Positions 1 to 8,852 are shown, numbered from the stretch's first letter. The stretch is DNA of 27,875 nt from Desulfarculales bacterium UBA702 (GCA_002298165.1 DBMI01000014.1:1-27875), one strand, 5' to 3'. The notes: generated from the letters alone by a model not told the origin. Numbers and translations: made by a program.

Positions 1-140
1 GGAAGGAATTCCATCCCGCAAAGTTCTCAGTTTATCTTCCCGGCAAGGGAGTGTCAAGAAAATCCGGGATGGACCAAAATCGGCCCGGAGTCCGGGTCGT
101 GAGCATCGCTGGTAAAAACATTATTGAGGAATTTATGGGT

Positions 141-1298
141 ATGAATATCGCCTATTTTGACTGTTTTTCAGGTATCAGCGGCGACATGTCCCTGGGCGCG
201 CTGGTGGATGTCGGGGTGCCGGTAGATGTGCTCGTAGAGGAGCTGAAGAAGATCCCGATCGAGAACTGGTCTCTTACATCAGCCAGGGAGCGAAGAGGGG
301 CAATAGAGGGTGTTAAGATTACGATTTCCTTTTCGGGCGAGCAGCCCCACAGGCATTTGGCGGATATAGTAAAGCTCCTGGATCAAAGCGGTCTCGATAA
401 GCCGGTCATCGAGAAGAGCATCGCCGTATTCGAGCGGCTGGCCGAAGCAGAGGGCCGCGTCCACGGCATTCCGGCATCCAGGGTACATTTCCACGAAGTC
501 GGGGCGGTTGATTCGATACTGGACGTGGTGGGTACGGTTTTGTGCCTGAAGTTTCTCAATATCGAGAGCGTGCATGCATCGGTAATCCCTGTAAGCCGTG
601 GTTTCGTCAAGACCGATCATGGACTGCTTCCGCTGCCGGCCCCGGCCACCGCGGAACTGCTCAAGGGTGTCCTGATCCGTGGCGTCAGTATCGAGCGTGA
701 ACTGGTCACGCCGACCGGGGCTGCGATTCTCGCCGTGCTTTGCGAGTCCTTCGGGCCGGCCCCCCCTATGACGCTTTTGGCAACCGGCTACGGAGCCGGG
801 TCAAATCCGGCTGAAGATCCGCCGAACCTCCTGCGCGTAATGTACGGGAAAAGCGACCGGGATGCACTCTTTCGGGACTTGATCGTGATCGAGACCAGCA
901 TTGATGATATGAATCCTGAAATTTATAATTACGTGATCGAAAAGCTATTTGCCCTGGGGGCACTCGATGTAAATATTATTCCGGTGCAAATGAAAAAGAA
1001 CCGTCCCGGGGTGTTGCTTCGGGCACTCGTTGAACCGGCTCTGGAAATCCGTGTTGCCGAACTGCTCATGACCGAGACAACCACGCTTGGGGTTCGGGTT
1101 CAGCCGGTAAAGAGGATCGAACTTCAGCGCGAGGAAAAGACAATCGCAACTGTTTTCGGCCTGATAAAAGCAAAGCGGGTGGTTCTTCCCGGTGGAGCTG
1201 AGCGGATAATTCCTGAATACGAAGAATGCAGGCGAATAGCGGCGGAGACTGGAATTCCGCTTCCTGACGTATACAGGCTCGTGGGCTCCGGCGATTAA
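141..1298 (+). CDS. larC: Nickel-pincer cofactor biosynthesis protein LarC
   Basis: The protein has 385 residues and belongs to the LarC (formerly DUF111) family. LarC inserts nickel into pyridinium-3,5-bisthiocarboxylic acid mononucleotide, using CTP, to make the nickel-pincer cofactor of lactate racemase and related enzymes. The hallmark N-terminus MNIAYFDCFSGISGDM and the His-rich HFHEVGAVDSILDVVG stretch are visible, and the C-terminal half beginning near IETSIDDMNPE corresponds to the LarC2 portion. I chose the ATG at 141 because the family starts there and GAGGA lies 10 bases upstream. The frame stays open back to a GTG at 51, and an ATG at 135 is also possible. In Lactobacillus plantarum the two halves are joined by a programmed frameshift; here they form one continuous frame. 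No larA, larB or larE is in the window. Confidence 0.9.
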   Translation: MNIAYFDCFSGISGDMSLGALVDVGVPVDVLVEELKKIPIENWSLTSARERRGAIEGVKITISFSGEQPHRHLADIVKLLDQSGLDKPVIEKSIAVFERLAEAEGRVHGIPASRVHFHEVGAVDSILDVVGTVLCLKFLNIESVHASVIPVSRGFVKTDHGLLPLPAPATAELLKGVLIRGVSIERELVTPTGAAILAVLCESFGPAPPMTLLATGYGAGSNPAEDPPNLLRVMYGKSDRDALFRDLIVIETSIDDMNPEIYNYVIEKLFALGALDVNIIPVQMKKNRPGVLLRALVEPALEIRVAELLMTETTTLGVRVQPVKRIELQREEKTIATVFGLIKAKRVVLPGGAERIIPEYEECRRIAAETGIPLPDVYRLVGSGD

Positions 1299-1463
1299 GG
1301 CGAATTAGCGCTCTTCCGACTATTCCCGATGATAGCTGGGTGGTCAGGCGAGACCACGCCCTTCCTCAATGATGCTTAGTTTATGTACGAGCCGGGCACT
1401 GTCCCCGTGCCGTAGCAGGCGATACTTTTGGCAGCCCATTACCTCAGACAGGGCAGGAGAGTT

Positions 1464-2738
1464 ATGACCGACAGACCACCTCAGATAACGGGCATACTGC
1501 TGACCATCGGGGATGAAATCCTGCTTGGCGACATTCCGAACGGTAATGCGCATCATATAGCATGTGAACTACGCGCCAGAGGATTTCTACTCGACAGAAT
1601 CATAACTGTGGGGGATGCCGAGGAAGACATAGCCGACCTCCTTCGCCAGGGTCTCGATCGCTGTTCTTTTATGATTGTGACCGGCGGACTGGGGCCGACC
1701 GATGACGACCGTACAAATGTCGCCGCGGCAAGGGCTTTTGACCTCCCCCTGGTGACCAATCGGGACTACTCGCAATGGCTTAGGCAGAGGCTTTCCGACT
1801 GGGGCATGGACTGGAGCCGCGAAGTCGAAAGAATGGCGGAAATGCCCGAAGGCGCGGTGAAAATCGGGTTGGAAATGGCCGGATTCTTTCTGCTTCACCG
1901 GCAAATTCCATGCTATTTTCTGCCCGGAGTACCCGATGAGATGAAATATTTGCTGGGCCAGGTGGTCATACCAGACCTCGAGTCAAGGTTTCCGAAGCGG
2001 TGCTCGTATATCAAACACGTTGTCAGGGTCCAGGGCATGCTCGAGGCTGAAATAAACAGGAGGCTTCGCGAACTGAACCCGGAGAGAATGGGTGTAAACA
2101 TTGGTTATCTTCCCCAGGGCCGCGAGAACTGGATTACCATTTTTGCCTCGGCCCCCGATGAGGAAGAATGCCGAAGCCTGATTAGGCAGGCCGAGGATAA
2201 AATACTATCGCTGATAGGCTCTCAGAATGTCAGCGGGCGTAATGATGACTGCCTCGAAAAAGTAATTGGCAGGAGCCTGCGCCAACACGGCTGGAAAATC
2301 GCTGTAGCCGAATCGTGTACGGGCGGGCTGCTTTCGAGGAAAATTACAGCCATCGCCGGAGCATCCGACTACCTCGACAGGGGATTTGTCACTTACAGCA
2401 ATCGCGCCAAGACCGAACTCCTTGGCGTCCCTGAAGAACTCCTTGCGGCGCATGGGGCGGTAAGCGCCGAAGTGGCGGTAGCGATGGCCGAGGGCGCGCG
2501 CGGAAACGCCGGAGCAGAGGTGGGAATTTCCATTACCGGAATCGCGGGACCGACAGGCGGCACCGTTCAAAAACCGATCGGCACGGTTTATATAGCCTGT
2601 GTTACCCCGGAGCGCAGTATCGTTGAGAAGAACCTTTTCGGCGGCACCCGTGAACAGATCCAGGAGTATGCAGCGCAGGCAGGTCTGGTAATGCTCTGGA
2701 AGCTCCTCACAAATGAAAGGGAGCTTCGCTGCGACTGA
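1464..2738 (+). CDS. cinA: CinA family protein (nucleotide pyrophosphatase / NMN deamidase)
   Basis: This 424-residue cytoplasmic protein has the two CinA domains. The N-terminal molybdopterin-binding-like domain shows GDEILLGDIPNGNA and TGGLGPTDDDRT; in studied homologues it hydrolyses ADP-ribose. The C-terminal CinA/PncC domain begins near residue 281 with VAESCTGG and continues through ITGIAGPTGG; it deamidates nicotinamide mononucleotide and so belongs to pyridine-nucleotide salvage. The ATG at 1464 is preceded by GGCAGGAGA, a good ribosome-binding site. The frame continues upstream to 1428 without such a site. The gene sits 21 bases before thpR and then recA, a recurrent bacterial order that gave CinA its 'competence/damage-inducible' name. 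Assignment is firm; which of the two activities matters in vivo is not shown. Confidence 0.95.
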   Translation: MTDRPPQITGILLTIGDEILLGDIPNGNAHHIACELRARGFLLDRIITVGDAEEDIADLLRQGLDRCSFMIVTGGLGPTDDDRTNVAAARAFDLPLVTNRDYSQWLRQRLSDWGMDWSREVERMAEMPEGAVKIGLEMAGFFLLHRQIPCYFLPGVPDEMKYLLGQVVIPDLESRFPKRCSYIKHVVRVQGMLEAEINRRLRELNPERMGVNIGYLPQGRENWITIFASAPDEEECRSLIRQAEDKILSLIGSQNVSGRNDDCLEKVIGRSLRQHGWKIAVAESCTGGLLSRKITAIAGASDYLDRGFVTYSNRAKTELLGVPEELLAAHGAVSAEVAVAMAEGARGNAGAEVGISITGIAGPTGGTVQKPIGTVYIACVTPERSIVEKNLFGGTREQIQEYAAQAGLVMLWKLLTNERELRCD

Positions 2739-2759
2739 AAGTTCCCTTATAGAAAATTC

Positions 2760-3344
2760 ATGCAAACATCTTCGATCCGATCCTTCATTGCAATCGAGCT
2801 TCCCAACAACGTTCGGAGGCTTCTCGAAAAGCTCGGCATGGAACTCAGGAAAAGTGATGCGGCAGTCGGCTGGGTTCGGCCCGAGAGTATTCACCTGACA
2901 CTGAAGTTTCTTGGAAATGTAGTGCCGGATGTACTCGATCAGATAAAGCCCGTGCTGTCCGAGATTGCTTCGAGATCATCTTCCTTTCGGCTCGAAGCCG
3001 CCGGGTGTGGGTGCTTCCCAACGATAAGGGCTCCCAGGGTTATCTGGGCCGGGCTAAGGGGAGATAGCGAGTCCCTCGCGCGACTCCAAAAGGAAGTCGA
3101 AACCGCAATGATCCCCTTCGGATTCCAGCCCGAGAACCGCCCGTTTCGACCCCACCTTACAATCGGGCGTGTTAAGGGAAGACAACACCTCCAGGCACTT
3201 CAGCAAATACTTCTTGCGAGTCAGGGCTTTACGGCGGAACCTTTTGACGTTGACGAGCTTGTATTGTATAAAAGTGAGCTGAGGCCGGACGGCGCGCGCT
3301 ATACTCCACTGTTCAAAGCGCCATTCCCCGGACGCCCCGCCTGA
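2760..3344 (+). CDS. thpR: RNA 2',3'-cyclic phosphodiesterase (2H family)
   Basis: The 194-residue protein is a member of the LigT/ThpR branch of the 2H phosphoesterase superfamily, which hydrolyses 2',3'-cyclic phosphate ends of RNA to 2'-phosphates. Both diagnostic catalytic motifs are present: HLTLKFLG starting at residue 45 and HLTIGRVK starting at residue 132. The N-terminal RSFIAIELPNNVR is also typical. Length matches the family (about 180-200 residues). It starts 21 bases after the cinA stop, so it is probably translated from the cinA message, although no strong Shine-Dalgarno sequence is visible. It is followed by 133 bases and then recA, a frequent neighbour. Confidence 0.93.
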   Translation: MQTSSIRSFIAIELPNNVRRLLEKLGMELRKSDAAVGWVRPESIHLTLKFLGNVVPDVLDQIKPVLSEIASRSSSFRLEAAGCGCFPTIRAPRVIWAGLRGDSESLARLQKEVETAMIPFGFQPENRPFRPHLTIGRVKGRQHLQALQQILLASQGFTAEPFDVDELVLYKSELRPDGARYTPLFKAPFPGRPA

Positions 3345-3477
3345 GCGGACGAATAAAACTATCCTTAGTTAAAATCGGCACTTAACAAGCAGGGAAGCGG
3401 TTTTTCCGCTCGAAATCCTCACCGGTCCCTGTTCTAATACGGTATTGCATGTCCAAATCCTGAAGGAGGTCCGGTTA

Positions 3478-4500
3478 ATGGCAATTGTGGATGATAGGCA
3501 AAAGGCAATCGACGCGGCGGTATCTCAAATCGAGCGGATGTGCGGCAAGGGCGCTATAATGCGGCTCGGCGAGGGCGCAATAGTGGAAGTTCCCGTGATA
3601 CCAACGGGATGCCTTTCTCTGGACCTTGCTCTTGGAATCGGTGGAATTGCGCGCGGTCGAATCATAGAAGTTTTCGGGCCCGAGTCTTCGGGGAAAACCA
3701 CCCTTGCCCTGCATATGATAGCTGAAGCGCAGAAACTCGGCGGCCTCGCGGCATTTATCGATGCCGAACATGCGCTCGATATCTCGTATGCGCGAAAGCT
3801 GGGGGTCGCGGTTGAGGACCTTCTCGTCAGCCAGCCCGACTACGGCGAGCAGGCCCTCGAGATCGCCGAAATACTGGTGCGGAGCAACGCAATTGACATA
3901 GTGGTGGTCGATTCGGTTGCCGCCCTGGTGCCGAAGGCTGAAATCGAAGGTGAAATGGGAGATCCCCATGTCGGGCTCCAGGCCCGCCTGATGAGTCAGG
4001 CCCTTCGAAAACTTGTATCGACCATCAGCAAATCGAAGACCTGCGTCATTTTCACCAACCAGATACGTATGAAGATCGGTGTCATGTACGGTTCGCCCGA
4101 AACCACCACCGGTGGTAACGCCCTCAAATTCTATGCGACAATGCGTATGGATATAAGGCGGATCGGTCCGATCAAGGAGGGCCAGGATGTAATCGGGAAC
4201 CGCACGCGGGTTAAGGTCGTAAAGAACAAGATTGCACCTCCTTTCAAGGAAGTTGAATTCGATATAGTCTACGGACGCGGGATTTCGAAGGAAGGCGACA
4301 TACTCGATCTTGGAGTGGATGCCAGCCTGGTCGAAAAATCCGGCACCTGGTATTCTTATAACGGTGAAAGACTTGGCCAGGGAAGAGAGAACGCGAAGAC
4401 ATTCCTGAAGGACCATCCCGAGCTTATTTCCGATATCGAGACGAAAATTCGCCAGAAACACGATCTCATTCCTTCTGCGGCTGCTCTTCCAATGGAATAA
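3478..4500 (+). CDS. recA: Recombinase RecA
   Basis: RecA forms ATP-dependent filaments on single-stranded DNA, carries out strand exchange and triggers LexA self-cleavage. The 340-residue product has the Walker A motif GPESSGKTT at residues 67-75, the Walker B segment IVVVDSVAALVPKAEIEGEMGD and the L2-loop region FTNQIRMKIGVMYGSPETTTGG. The ATG at 3478 is preceded by AAGGAGGT with a 7-base spacer. A TTG upstream in frame (3445) is not needed. The C-terminal tail is not strongly acidic and ends in SAAALPME. No recX follows; alaS comes next after a 216-base gap. I could not find a convincing LexA box in 3345-3477. Confidence 0.98.
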   Translation: MAIVDDRQKAIDAAVSQIERMCGKGAIMRLGEGAIVEVPVIPTGCLSLDLALGIGGIARGRIIEVFGPESSGKTTLALHMIAEAQKLGGLAAFIDAEHALDISYARKLGVAVEDLLVSQPDYGEQALEIAEILVRSNAIDIVVVDSVAALVPKAEIEGEMGDPHVGLQARLMSQALRKLVSTISKSKTCVIFTNQIRMKIGVMYGSPETTTGGNALKFYATMRMDIRRIGPIKEGQDVIGNRTRVKVVKNKIAPPFKEVEFDIVYGRGISKEGDILDLGVDASLVEKSGTWYSYNGERLGQGRENAKTFLKDHPELISDIETKIRQKHDLIPSAAALPME

Positions 4501-4516
4501 TAGAATCAGGGCTTCC

Positions 4517-4539
4517 GGGCAGGAGACTCGTCCTGGCCC
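4517..4539 (+). other. Hairpin just after recA
   Basis: GGGCAGGA and TCCTGGCCC form a stem with one bulged G around the loop GACTCG, 16 bases after the recA stop. No U-tract follows, so this is not a standard intrinsic terminator. It may protect the recA message 3' end or pause the polymerase. The function is inference. Confidence 0.4.
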
Positions 4540-4602
4540 TTGGCCCTCTGCAATCGTGTTCAAAGAAGCAAATCCTCAAGGCCTTTTTTATATTTTAAAC
4601 GG

Positions 4603-4646
4603 CGGGGCAGGCTGAAAAGCCTGTCCCGAATGTCGCCAGGCTTTTT
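4603..4646 (+). promoter_or_regulatory. Candidate attenuator-like leader of alaS
   Basis: Two overlapping hairpins can form in the transcript upstream of alaS. The first pairs 4603-4613 with 4618-4628: 11 base pairs including one G-U, closed by a GAAA tetraloop. The second pairs AAAAGCCTG (4615-4623) with CAGGCTTTT (4637-4645), with its 3' arm ending in a run of five T. Because 4615-4623 is used by both, they are mutually exclusive, as in an attenuator or other RNA switch. The pairing is seen directly; the regulatory role is inference. The segment is not a recognisable T-box: no specifier or T-box consensus is evident in this short leader. Confidence 0.4.
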
Positions 4647-4716
4647 AAGTCGAGGATTTGCGAACGGCCCGGCGAACCCGGAAATGGGATATAATTATCC
4701 GAGGAGATTATTGTTG

Positions 4717-7377
4717 ATGAAAGCCAGCGAAATTCGAAAGGCCTTTTTAGAGTTTTTCAGAGAGAGGGGGCATAACATCGTTAAGAGTTCGTCGGTAATT
4801 CCTTACGATGACGCAACCCTGCTCTTCACCAACGCCGGAATGGTGCAGTTCAAAAGGACCTTTCTGGGCGAGGAAAAACGCCCCTACTCCAGAGCCACGA
4901 CCAGCCAGAAGTGCATGCGCGCGGGAGGCAAGCACAATGACCTGGAAAATGTCGGCCGCACTGCCCGGCATCATACATTTTTCGAGATGCTCGGGAATTT
5001 TTCCTTCGGAGATTACTTTAAATCGGATGCGGTTGACTTTGCGTGGGATTTTCTGACCGGCGTTATGGGCCTGCCGAAGGATAAACTCTTTGCCACGATC
5101 CACGAAGGCGATGCCGGCATGCACCTCGGTCCCGATGAAGAGGCGCGCGGCTACTGGGCGCGCTACCTTCCACCCGAGCGAATTCTTGCCTTCTCCACGA
5201 AGGACAACTTCTGGTCAATGGGCGATACCGGTCCATGCGGTCCTTGCTCGGAGATCCTTATAGACCAGGGGCCGGAGATGGGGTGCGGCAGTACGGACTG
5301 CAAGCCGGGCTGCGACTGCGACAGGTACCTCGAGCTATGGAACCTGGTTTTCATGCAATTTAACAGGAAGGATGACGGTACCCTTACGCCGCTGCCAAAG
5401 CCGAGCATCGACACCGGCATGGGCCTTGAGCGAATTGCCGCGGTCATTCAGAAAGTACCTTCGAACTACGATACCGACCTCTTTGCCCCGATGCGCTCAA
5501 AAATCGAGGAACTGACGGGTTATCGCTACGGAACCGATCCCGAAAAGGATGTATCGGTTAAGGTCATCTCCGACCACGGCCGAGCGGCGGCCTTTTTGAT
5601 CGGCGACGGGGCGCTCCCGAGCAACGAGGGTCGCGGATATGTCCTTCGGCGAGTCATCAGGCGGGCGCTCAGGCATGGGCGGATCCTTGGACTCGACAGG
5701 CCTTTTCTTGGCGAAGTTGCCGTATCGGTAATGGAATCTATGCGGGATGCCTATCCCGAGTTGCTGGAGAGCCGTAGTTTTATTACCAGGGTTATCCAGC
5801 ACGAGGAAGAACGGTTTAATGAAACCCTGGATAACGGCCTGCGATTACTTCAAAGCGAGATAAAGCGGCTCCAGGACGAAAAGACCACGACAGTTCCCGG
5901 TTCACTCATCTTCAAACTATACGACACCTACGGCTTTCCGATCGACATAGTTACGGATATGTCCCGCGGGCTTGGATTTGGTGTGGATGAGGCTGGATTC
6001 CAGGAACTTATGGAAAAACAGCGCGAACAGTCACGCGCTGGCTGGAAGGGGAGCGGCGAGCGGGAAGTGCTGGAGGCATACCGGCGGATCTCGACCAACG
6101 GCATCAAGAGCGAGTTTATTGGCTATGAGACAATGGAGAGCGATTCGTCCATTGTCGCCCTGATCAGCGGTGAGGAGGAAGTTGGGGCGGCGCTCGAAGG
6201 TGCCGCTGTCGAGCTGATAACGGCAAAGACCCCCTTCTATGGGGCTGCGGGCGGCCAGGTGGGCGACAGGGGCATAATCACGGGGCCTTCGGGTAAGATG
6301 ATAGTCTCGGATACTATCAAGCTTCCGGGAGACCTGATCGTACATGTCGGAAAAATAGAATCCGGGCAATTGCGAGCTGGTGACACCGTACATCTGTCGG
6401 TTAACCCCGAGTTGAGAAAAGACACCGAAATCCATCACACGGCCACCCATATACTGCATGCAGTGCTTCGAAAAGTAGTGGGAGATCACGTCAAGCAGGC
6501 CGGCTCACTGGTTTCTCCCGACAGGCTTCGCTTTGATTTCTCTCATTTTGCCGCTCTTACACCAGAGGAAATAGCGGAAATCGAGCGGCTCGCAAACGCT
6601 GAGATAAGGCAGAACCAGGAACTTCGCGTCAAGGTTATGGATCTCGATGAAGCCCTCAAGACCGGTGCCATGGCACTTTTCGAGGAAAAATACGGCGACC
6701 GGGTCCGCATGGTCGAAATACCGGGGTTTAGCCGGGAACTCTGCGGAGGTACTCACACCGCCAAGACCGGCGATATCGGGCTGCTCGTGATCGTGCAGGA
6801 GACCAGCATCGCGGCCGGGGTCAGAAGGATTGAAGCTCTGGGCGGAAGACACGCGCTCGAATACCTGAATCAGCAAAGAGAAATACTTAACCGAACCGCC
6901 GGTTTGCTCAAGGCTGCACCCTCCGAGGTGGCCGAAAGGGTCGAAAAGCTTCTGGCCGAAGAGCGGCAGTTGGAAAAGGAACTCGAATCCCTCAGGGCAT
7001 CCCTTGCCAGTAAGCGTTCGGCGGATCTTTTCGAGCAGGCAGTTGAAATCGGTGGAGTAAATGTGCTTATAGCCAGAATCGAGGCTGAAAACCCGAAGGT
7101 GCTCCGCGAAATGAGCGATAAGTTCAAGGAGAAGTTCGCTAAAGGGGTGGCCGTATTCGGCGCGGTTTCGGGCGACAAGGTCTTCCTGCTTGCCGGCGTG
7201 ACCCCTGATGTAACATCAAAGCTCAATGCCGGGCACCTTATCAGGGAAATCGTCAAGGAGGTCGGAGGAAGTGGCGGAGGAAGAGCTGATATGGCCCAAG
7301 CCGGCGGAAACCGTCCCGAACACCTCGACAATGCCCTCGGACTTGCCGAGCGCATTGTGCGGGAAAAACTCGGATAG
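4717..7377 (+). CDS. alaS: Alanine-tRNA ligase
   Basis: This 886-residue class II synthetase charges tRNA-Ala. The order of domains is canonical. The aminoacylation core starts at MKASEIRKAFLEFF and includes HHTFFEMLGNFSFGDYF from residue 85. A Cys-rich insert (CGSTDCKPGCDCD) precedes LWNLVFMQFNR. The tRNA-recognition region follows. The editing domain has zinc ligands HTATH at 574-578 and CGGTH at 676-680. A coiled-coil linker leads to the C-Ala domain ending with GGSGGGRADMAQAGG. The ATG at 4717 has GAGGAGA upstream. The frame is open back to 4540 but that stretch looks non-coding. All editing motifs are intact, so mischarged Ser/Gly-tRNA-Ala should be cleared. A leader with competing hairpins lies about 70 bases upstream. 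Confidence 0.98.
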   Translation: MKASEIRKAFLEFFRERGHNIVKSSSVIPYDDATLLFTNAGMVQFKRTFLGEEKRPYSRATTSQKCMRAGGKHNDLENVGRTARHHTFFEMLGNFSFGDYFKSDAVDFAWDFLTGVMGLPKDKLFATIHEGDAGMHLGPDEEARGYWARYLPPERILAFSTKDNFWSMGDTGPCGPCSEILIDQGPEMGCGSTDCKPGCDCDRYLELWNLVFMQFNRKDDGTLTPLPKPSIDTGMGLERIAAVIQKVPSNYDTDLFAPMRSKIEELTGYRYGTDPEKDVSVKVISDHGRAAAFLIGDGALPSNEGRGYVLRRVIRRALRHGRILGLDRPFLGEVAVSVMESMRDAYPELLESRSFITRVIQHEEERFNETLDNGLRLLQSEIKRLQDEKTTTVPGSLIFKLYDTYGFPIDIVTDMSRGLGFGVDEAGFQELMEKQREQSRAGWKGSGEREVLEAYRRISTNGIKSEFIGYETMESDSSIVALISGEEEVGAALEGAAVELITAKTPFYGAAGGQVGDRGIITGPSGKMIVSDTIKLPGDLIVHVGKIESGQLRAGDTVHLSVNPELRKDTEIHHTATHILHAVLRKVVGDHVKQAGSLVSPDRLRFDFSHFAALTPEEIAEIERLANAEIRQNQELRVKVMDLDEALKTGAMALFEEKYGDRVRMVEIPGFSRELCGGTHTAKTGDIGLLVIVQETSIAAGVRRIEALGGRHALEYLNQQREILNRTAGLLKAAPSEVAERVEKLLAEERQLEKELESLRASLASKRSADLFEQAVEIGGVNVLIARIEAENPKVLREMSDKFKEKFAKGVAVFGAVSGDKVFLLAGVTPDVTSKLNAGHLIREIVKEVGGSGGGRADMAQAGGNRPEHLDNALGLAERIVREKLG

Positions 7378-7806
7378 GCTGCGATGTGCAGGCAGAGCCT
7401 TTATGGCGGCCTGCTCGATTCAATGCGAGACATCCCGTTGCAGTTGAATCCCATGGCGTCAAATTAAGAGGTTTGTTGGGACTACGGTTGTAGCACGCCA
7501 CAACAATGAGCGTATCTAACAAAGTCGTCATTCCCGTATGATTCTGGCGGGGATCCAGCGTTTTTAGAACGAAGGGTGCACCCCTGCAATTGCTCGGGTA
7601 AGTTGACGGCTATGGGCATAGAATCCGGGCTACCCGCTTATGGATATTGACTCGAGAATCGAAATAAGAGCAATTGAGGCAACCAGCCCTTGCCTTGGTC
7701 GTACTCGGCTAAATTAGAGAACCTGAGCACACGGAAGTTGTTACGGTTTCGAGGGCTCGTGGAAATTTAAACAATTGATGAAGGCCGTGGAAAGGGAAGG
7801 GTAGAT
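7378..7806. other. Intergenic region alaS to TGS GTPase, with repeats
   Basis: This 429-bp stretch has no credible gene on either strand. It holds a REP-like palindrome (7526-7558), a perfect 10-bp palindrome GGGTGCACCC at 7574-7583, and TTGTTG/CAACAA complementary segments around 7470-7506. No well-spaced sigma70 promoter was found, although the downstream GTPase gene presumably has one here. The ribosome-binding site of that gene is GAAGGG near 7795-7800. Confidence 0.6.
7526..7558. repeat. REP-like palindromic repeat (CGTCATTCCCG type)
   Basis: CGTCATTCCCG is followed after an 11-base loop by CGGGGATCCAG, giving a stem of 7 base pairs (7530-7536 with 7548-7554, one G-U). This matches the widespread dispersed repeat of the form CGTCATTCCCGC-loop-GCGGGAATCCAG found in many environmental bacterial genomes. 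A second, diverged relative appears at 22767-22800. Copy number in the genome cannot be seen from the window. Confidence 0.6.
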
Positions 7807-8793
7807 ATGCCGGCCAACCTGCCTCCCCCTTACTTTGAGGCGGAAAAACGGTACAAAGAGGGAAAAACTGCCGAAGAAAAGGTAGAAGCCCTCGAAGAAA
7901 TGCTCATGATTATGCCCAAGCACAAGGGCACCGACAAATTACGAGCAGATCTTCGGCGGCGGATAGCCAAACACAAGATGGAGGGGCAGCAAAAAAAAAG
8001 CCCCGGCAAACGCGAGACCGCATATAACATAGAAAAAGAAGGGGCCGCACAGGCAATAATCATCGGTCCCCCAAACTCCGGCAAATCCTCGCTGGTTGCC
8101 GCCCTCACCAATGCCAATCCCGAAATAGCAGACTTTCCCCACTCCACGTGGAATCCCATGCCGGGAATGGCGCCTTTCGAAAACATCCAGTTTCAACTTG
8201 TCGATACTCCACCGGTTCCAACCGAATTTCAGGCTCCCGGCTTGTCCGACCTGCTGCGCCGGACCGATATAATAGTGATTTTACTCGATATCCATGGAGA
8301 CCCGCTCCAACAGATCGATGACACAATCTCCTATCTTCAAAGTCTCCGGATCTACCCGGAGTGGGTAAGTGTCCCTGCAGACCTGCAAAAACGCCCGTTT
8401 ATAAAGAATGTCATGGTGGCCGTAAATAAAGTTGACAACGATGCCGATGAAGAGGATTTCGGGGCATTTATCGATCTTTGCCAATTCCCCTGCGAGTGTA
8501 TTGGGCTTTCGATCCTCTCCGGGTACAATCTTGATGGCTTTTTACGCAAACTCTACCAAATGGCCAAGGTGATCAGGGTATACACGAAAGCACCGGGAAA
8601 GGAGCCGGAACTCAAATCGCCCTTCGTCCTCCCACTCGATAGCACACTCGAAGATCTTGCCGAACTTATCCACAAGGATTTCGTCACGAAGCTCAAATTT
8701 GCAAAAGTCTGGGGTGCCTCGACATTTGGCGGCCAGATGGTGCAGCGTGACTACATGCTAAGAGACGGGGATGTGGTCGAAATCCACATTTGA
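7807..8793 (+). CDS. DRG/Obg-like GTPase with C-terminal TGS domain
   Basis: The 328-residue protein is a TRAFAC-class GTPase. Residues 1-80 form a Lys/Glu-rich, probably helical extension. The G domain shows G1 GPPNSGKSS (87-95), a G3-like DTPP starting at 133 (instead of the usual DxPG), and G4 NKVD starting at 207. A TGS domain occupies about 254-328, ending DGDVVEIHI. This layout (G domain then TGS) resembles the archaeal/eukaryotic DRG family more than bacterial Obg, which has an N-terminal Obg fold, or YchF. DRG proteins associate with ribosomes, so a translation-linked role is plausible but unproven. The gene stands alone between two long gaps. Family assignment is firm and the function is unknown. 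Confidence 0.8.
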   Translation: MPANLPPPYFEAEKRYKEGKTAEEKVEALEEMLMIMPKHKGTDKLRADLRRRIAKHKMEGQQKKSPGKRETAYNIEKEGAAQAIIIGPPNSGKSSLVAALTNANPEIADFPHSTWNPMPGMAPFENIQFQLVDTPPVPTEFQAPGLSDLLRRTDIIVILLDIHGDPLQQIDDTISYLQSLRIYPEWVSVPADLQKRPFIKNVMVAVNKVDNDADEEDFGAFIDLCQFPCECIGLSILSGYNLDGFLRKLYQMAKVIRVYTKAPGKEPELKSPFVLPLDSTLEDLAELIHKDFVTKLKFAKVWGASTFGGQMVQRDYMLRDGDVVEIHI

Positions 8794-8824
8794 TAAGGAA
8801 CTGGAAATTGTCCCAATTATTTGG

Positions 8825-8852
8825 TTGCATTTCAAATAAATCGAGTTATAAT
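8825..8852 (+). promoter_or_regulatory. Sigma70-type promoter P1 for sigma factor gene
   Basis: TTGCAT and a perfect TATAAT are separated by 16 bases in an AT-rich stretch. Transcription from here would start near 8859 and give a leader of about 270 bases. Confidence 0.6.

Noticed and set aside
1299..1463. Possible tRNA or small RNA between larC and cinA
   Set aside because: Only a 5-bp hairpin (GGCAC/GTGCC near 1395-1411) is visible; no cloverleaf or T-loop consensus.
3345..3477. LexA/SOS box upstream of recA
   Set aside because: CTGT and GTTC fragments are present but neither the enteric, Gram-positive nor Geobacter-type operator pattern is complete. A small AGCGG-TTTTT-CCGCT hairpin is there instead.
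3475..4563. 362-residue open frame antisense to recA
   Set aside because: It covers recA in full on the other strand, has no family-like features, and is explained by codon bias of a strongly supported gene.
4540..4716. Upstream in-frame extension of alaS by 59 codons
   Set aside because: The real family N-terminus MKASEIRKAF with GAGGAGA upstream is at 4717, and the extension covers the hairpin leader.
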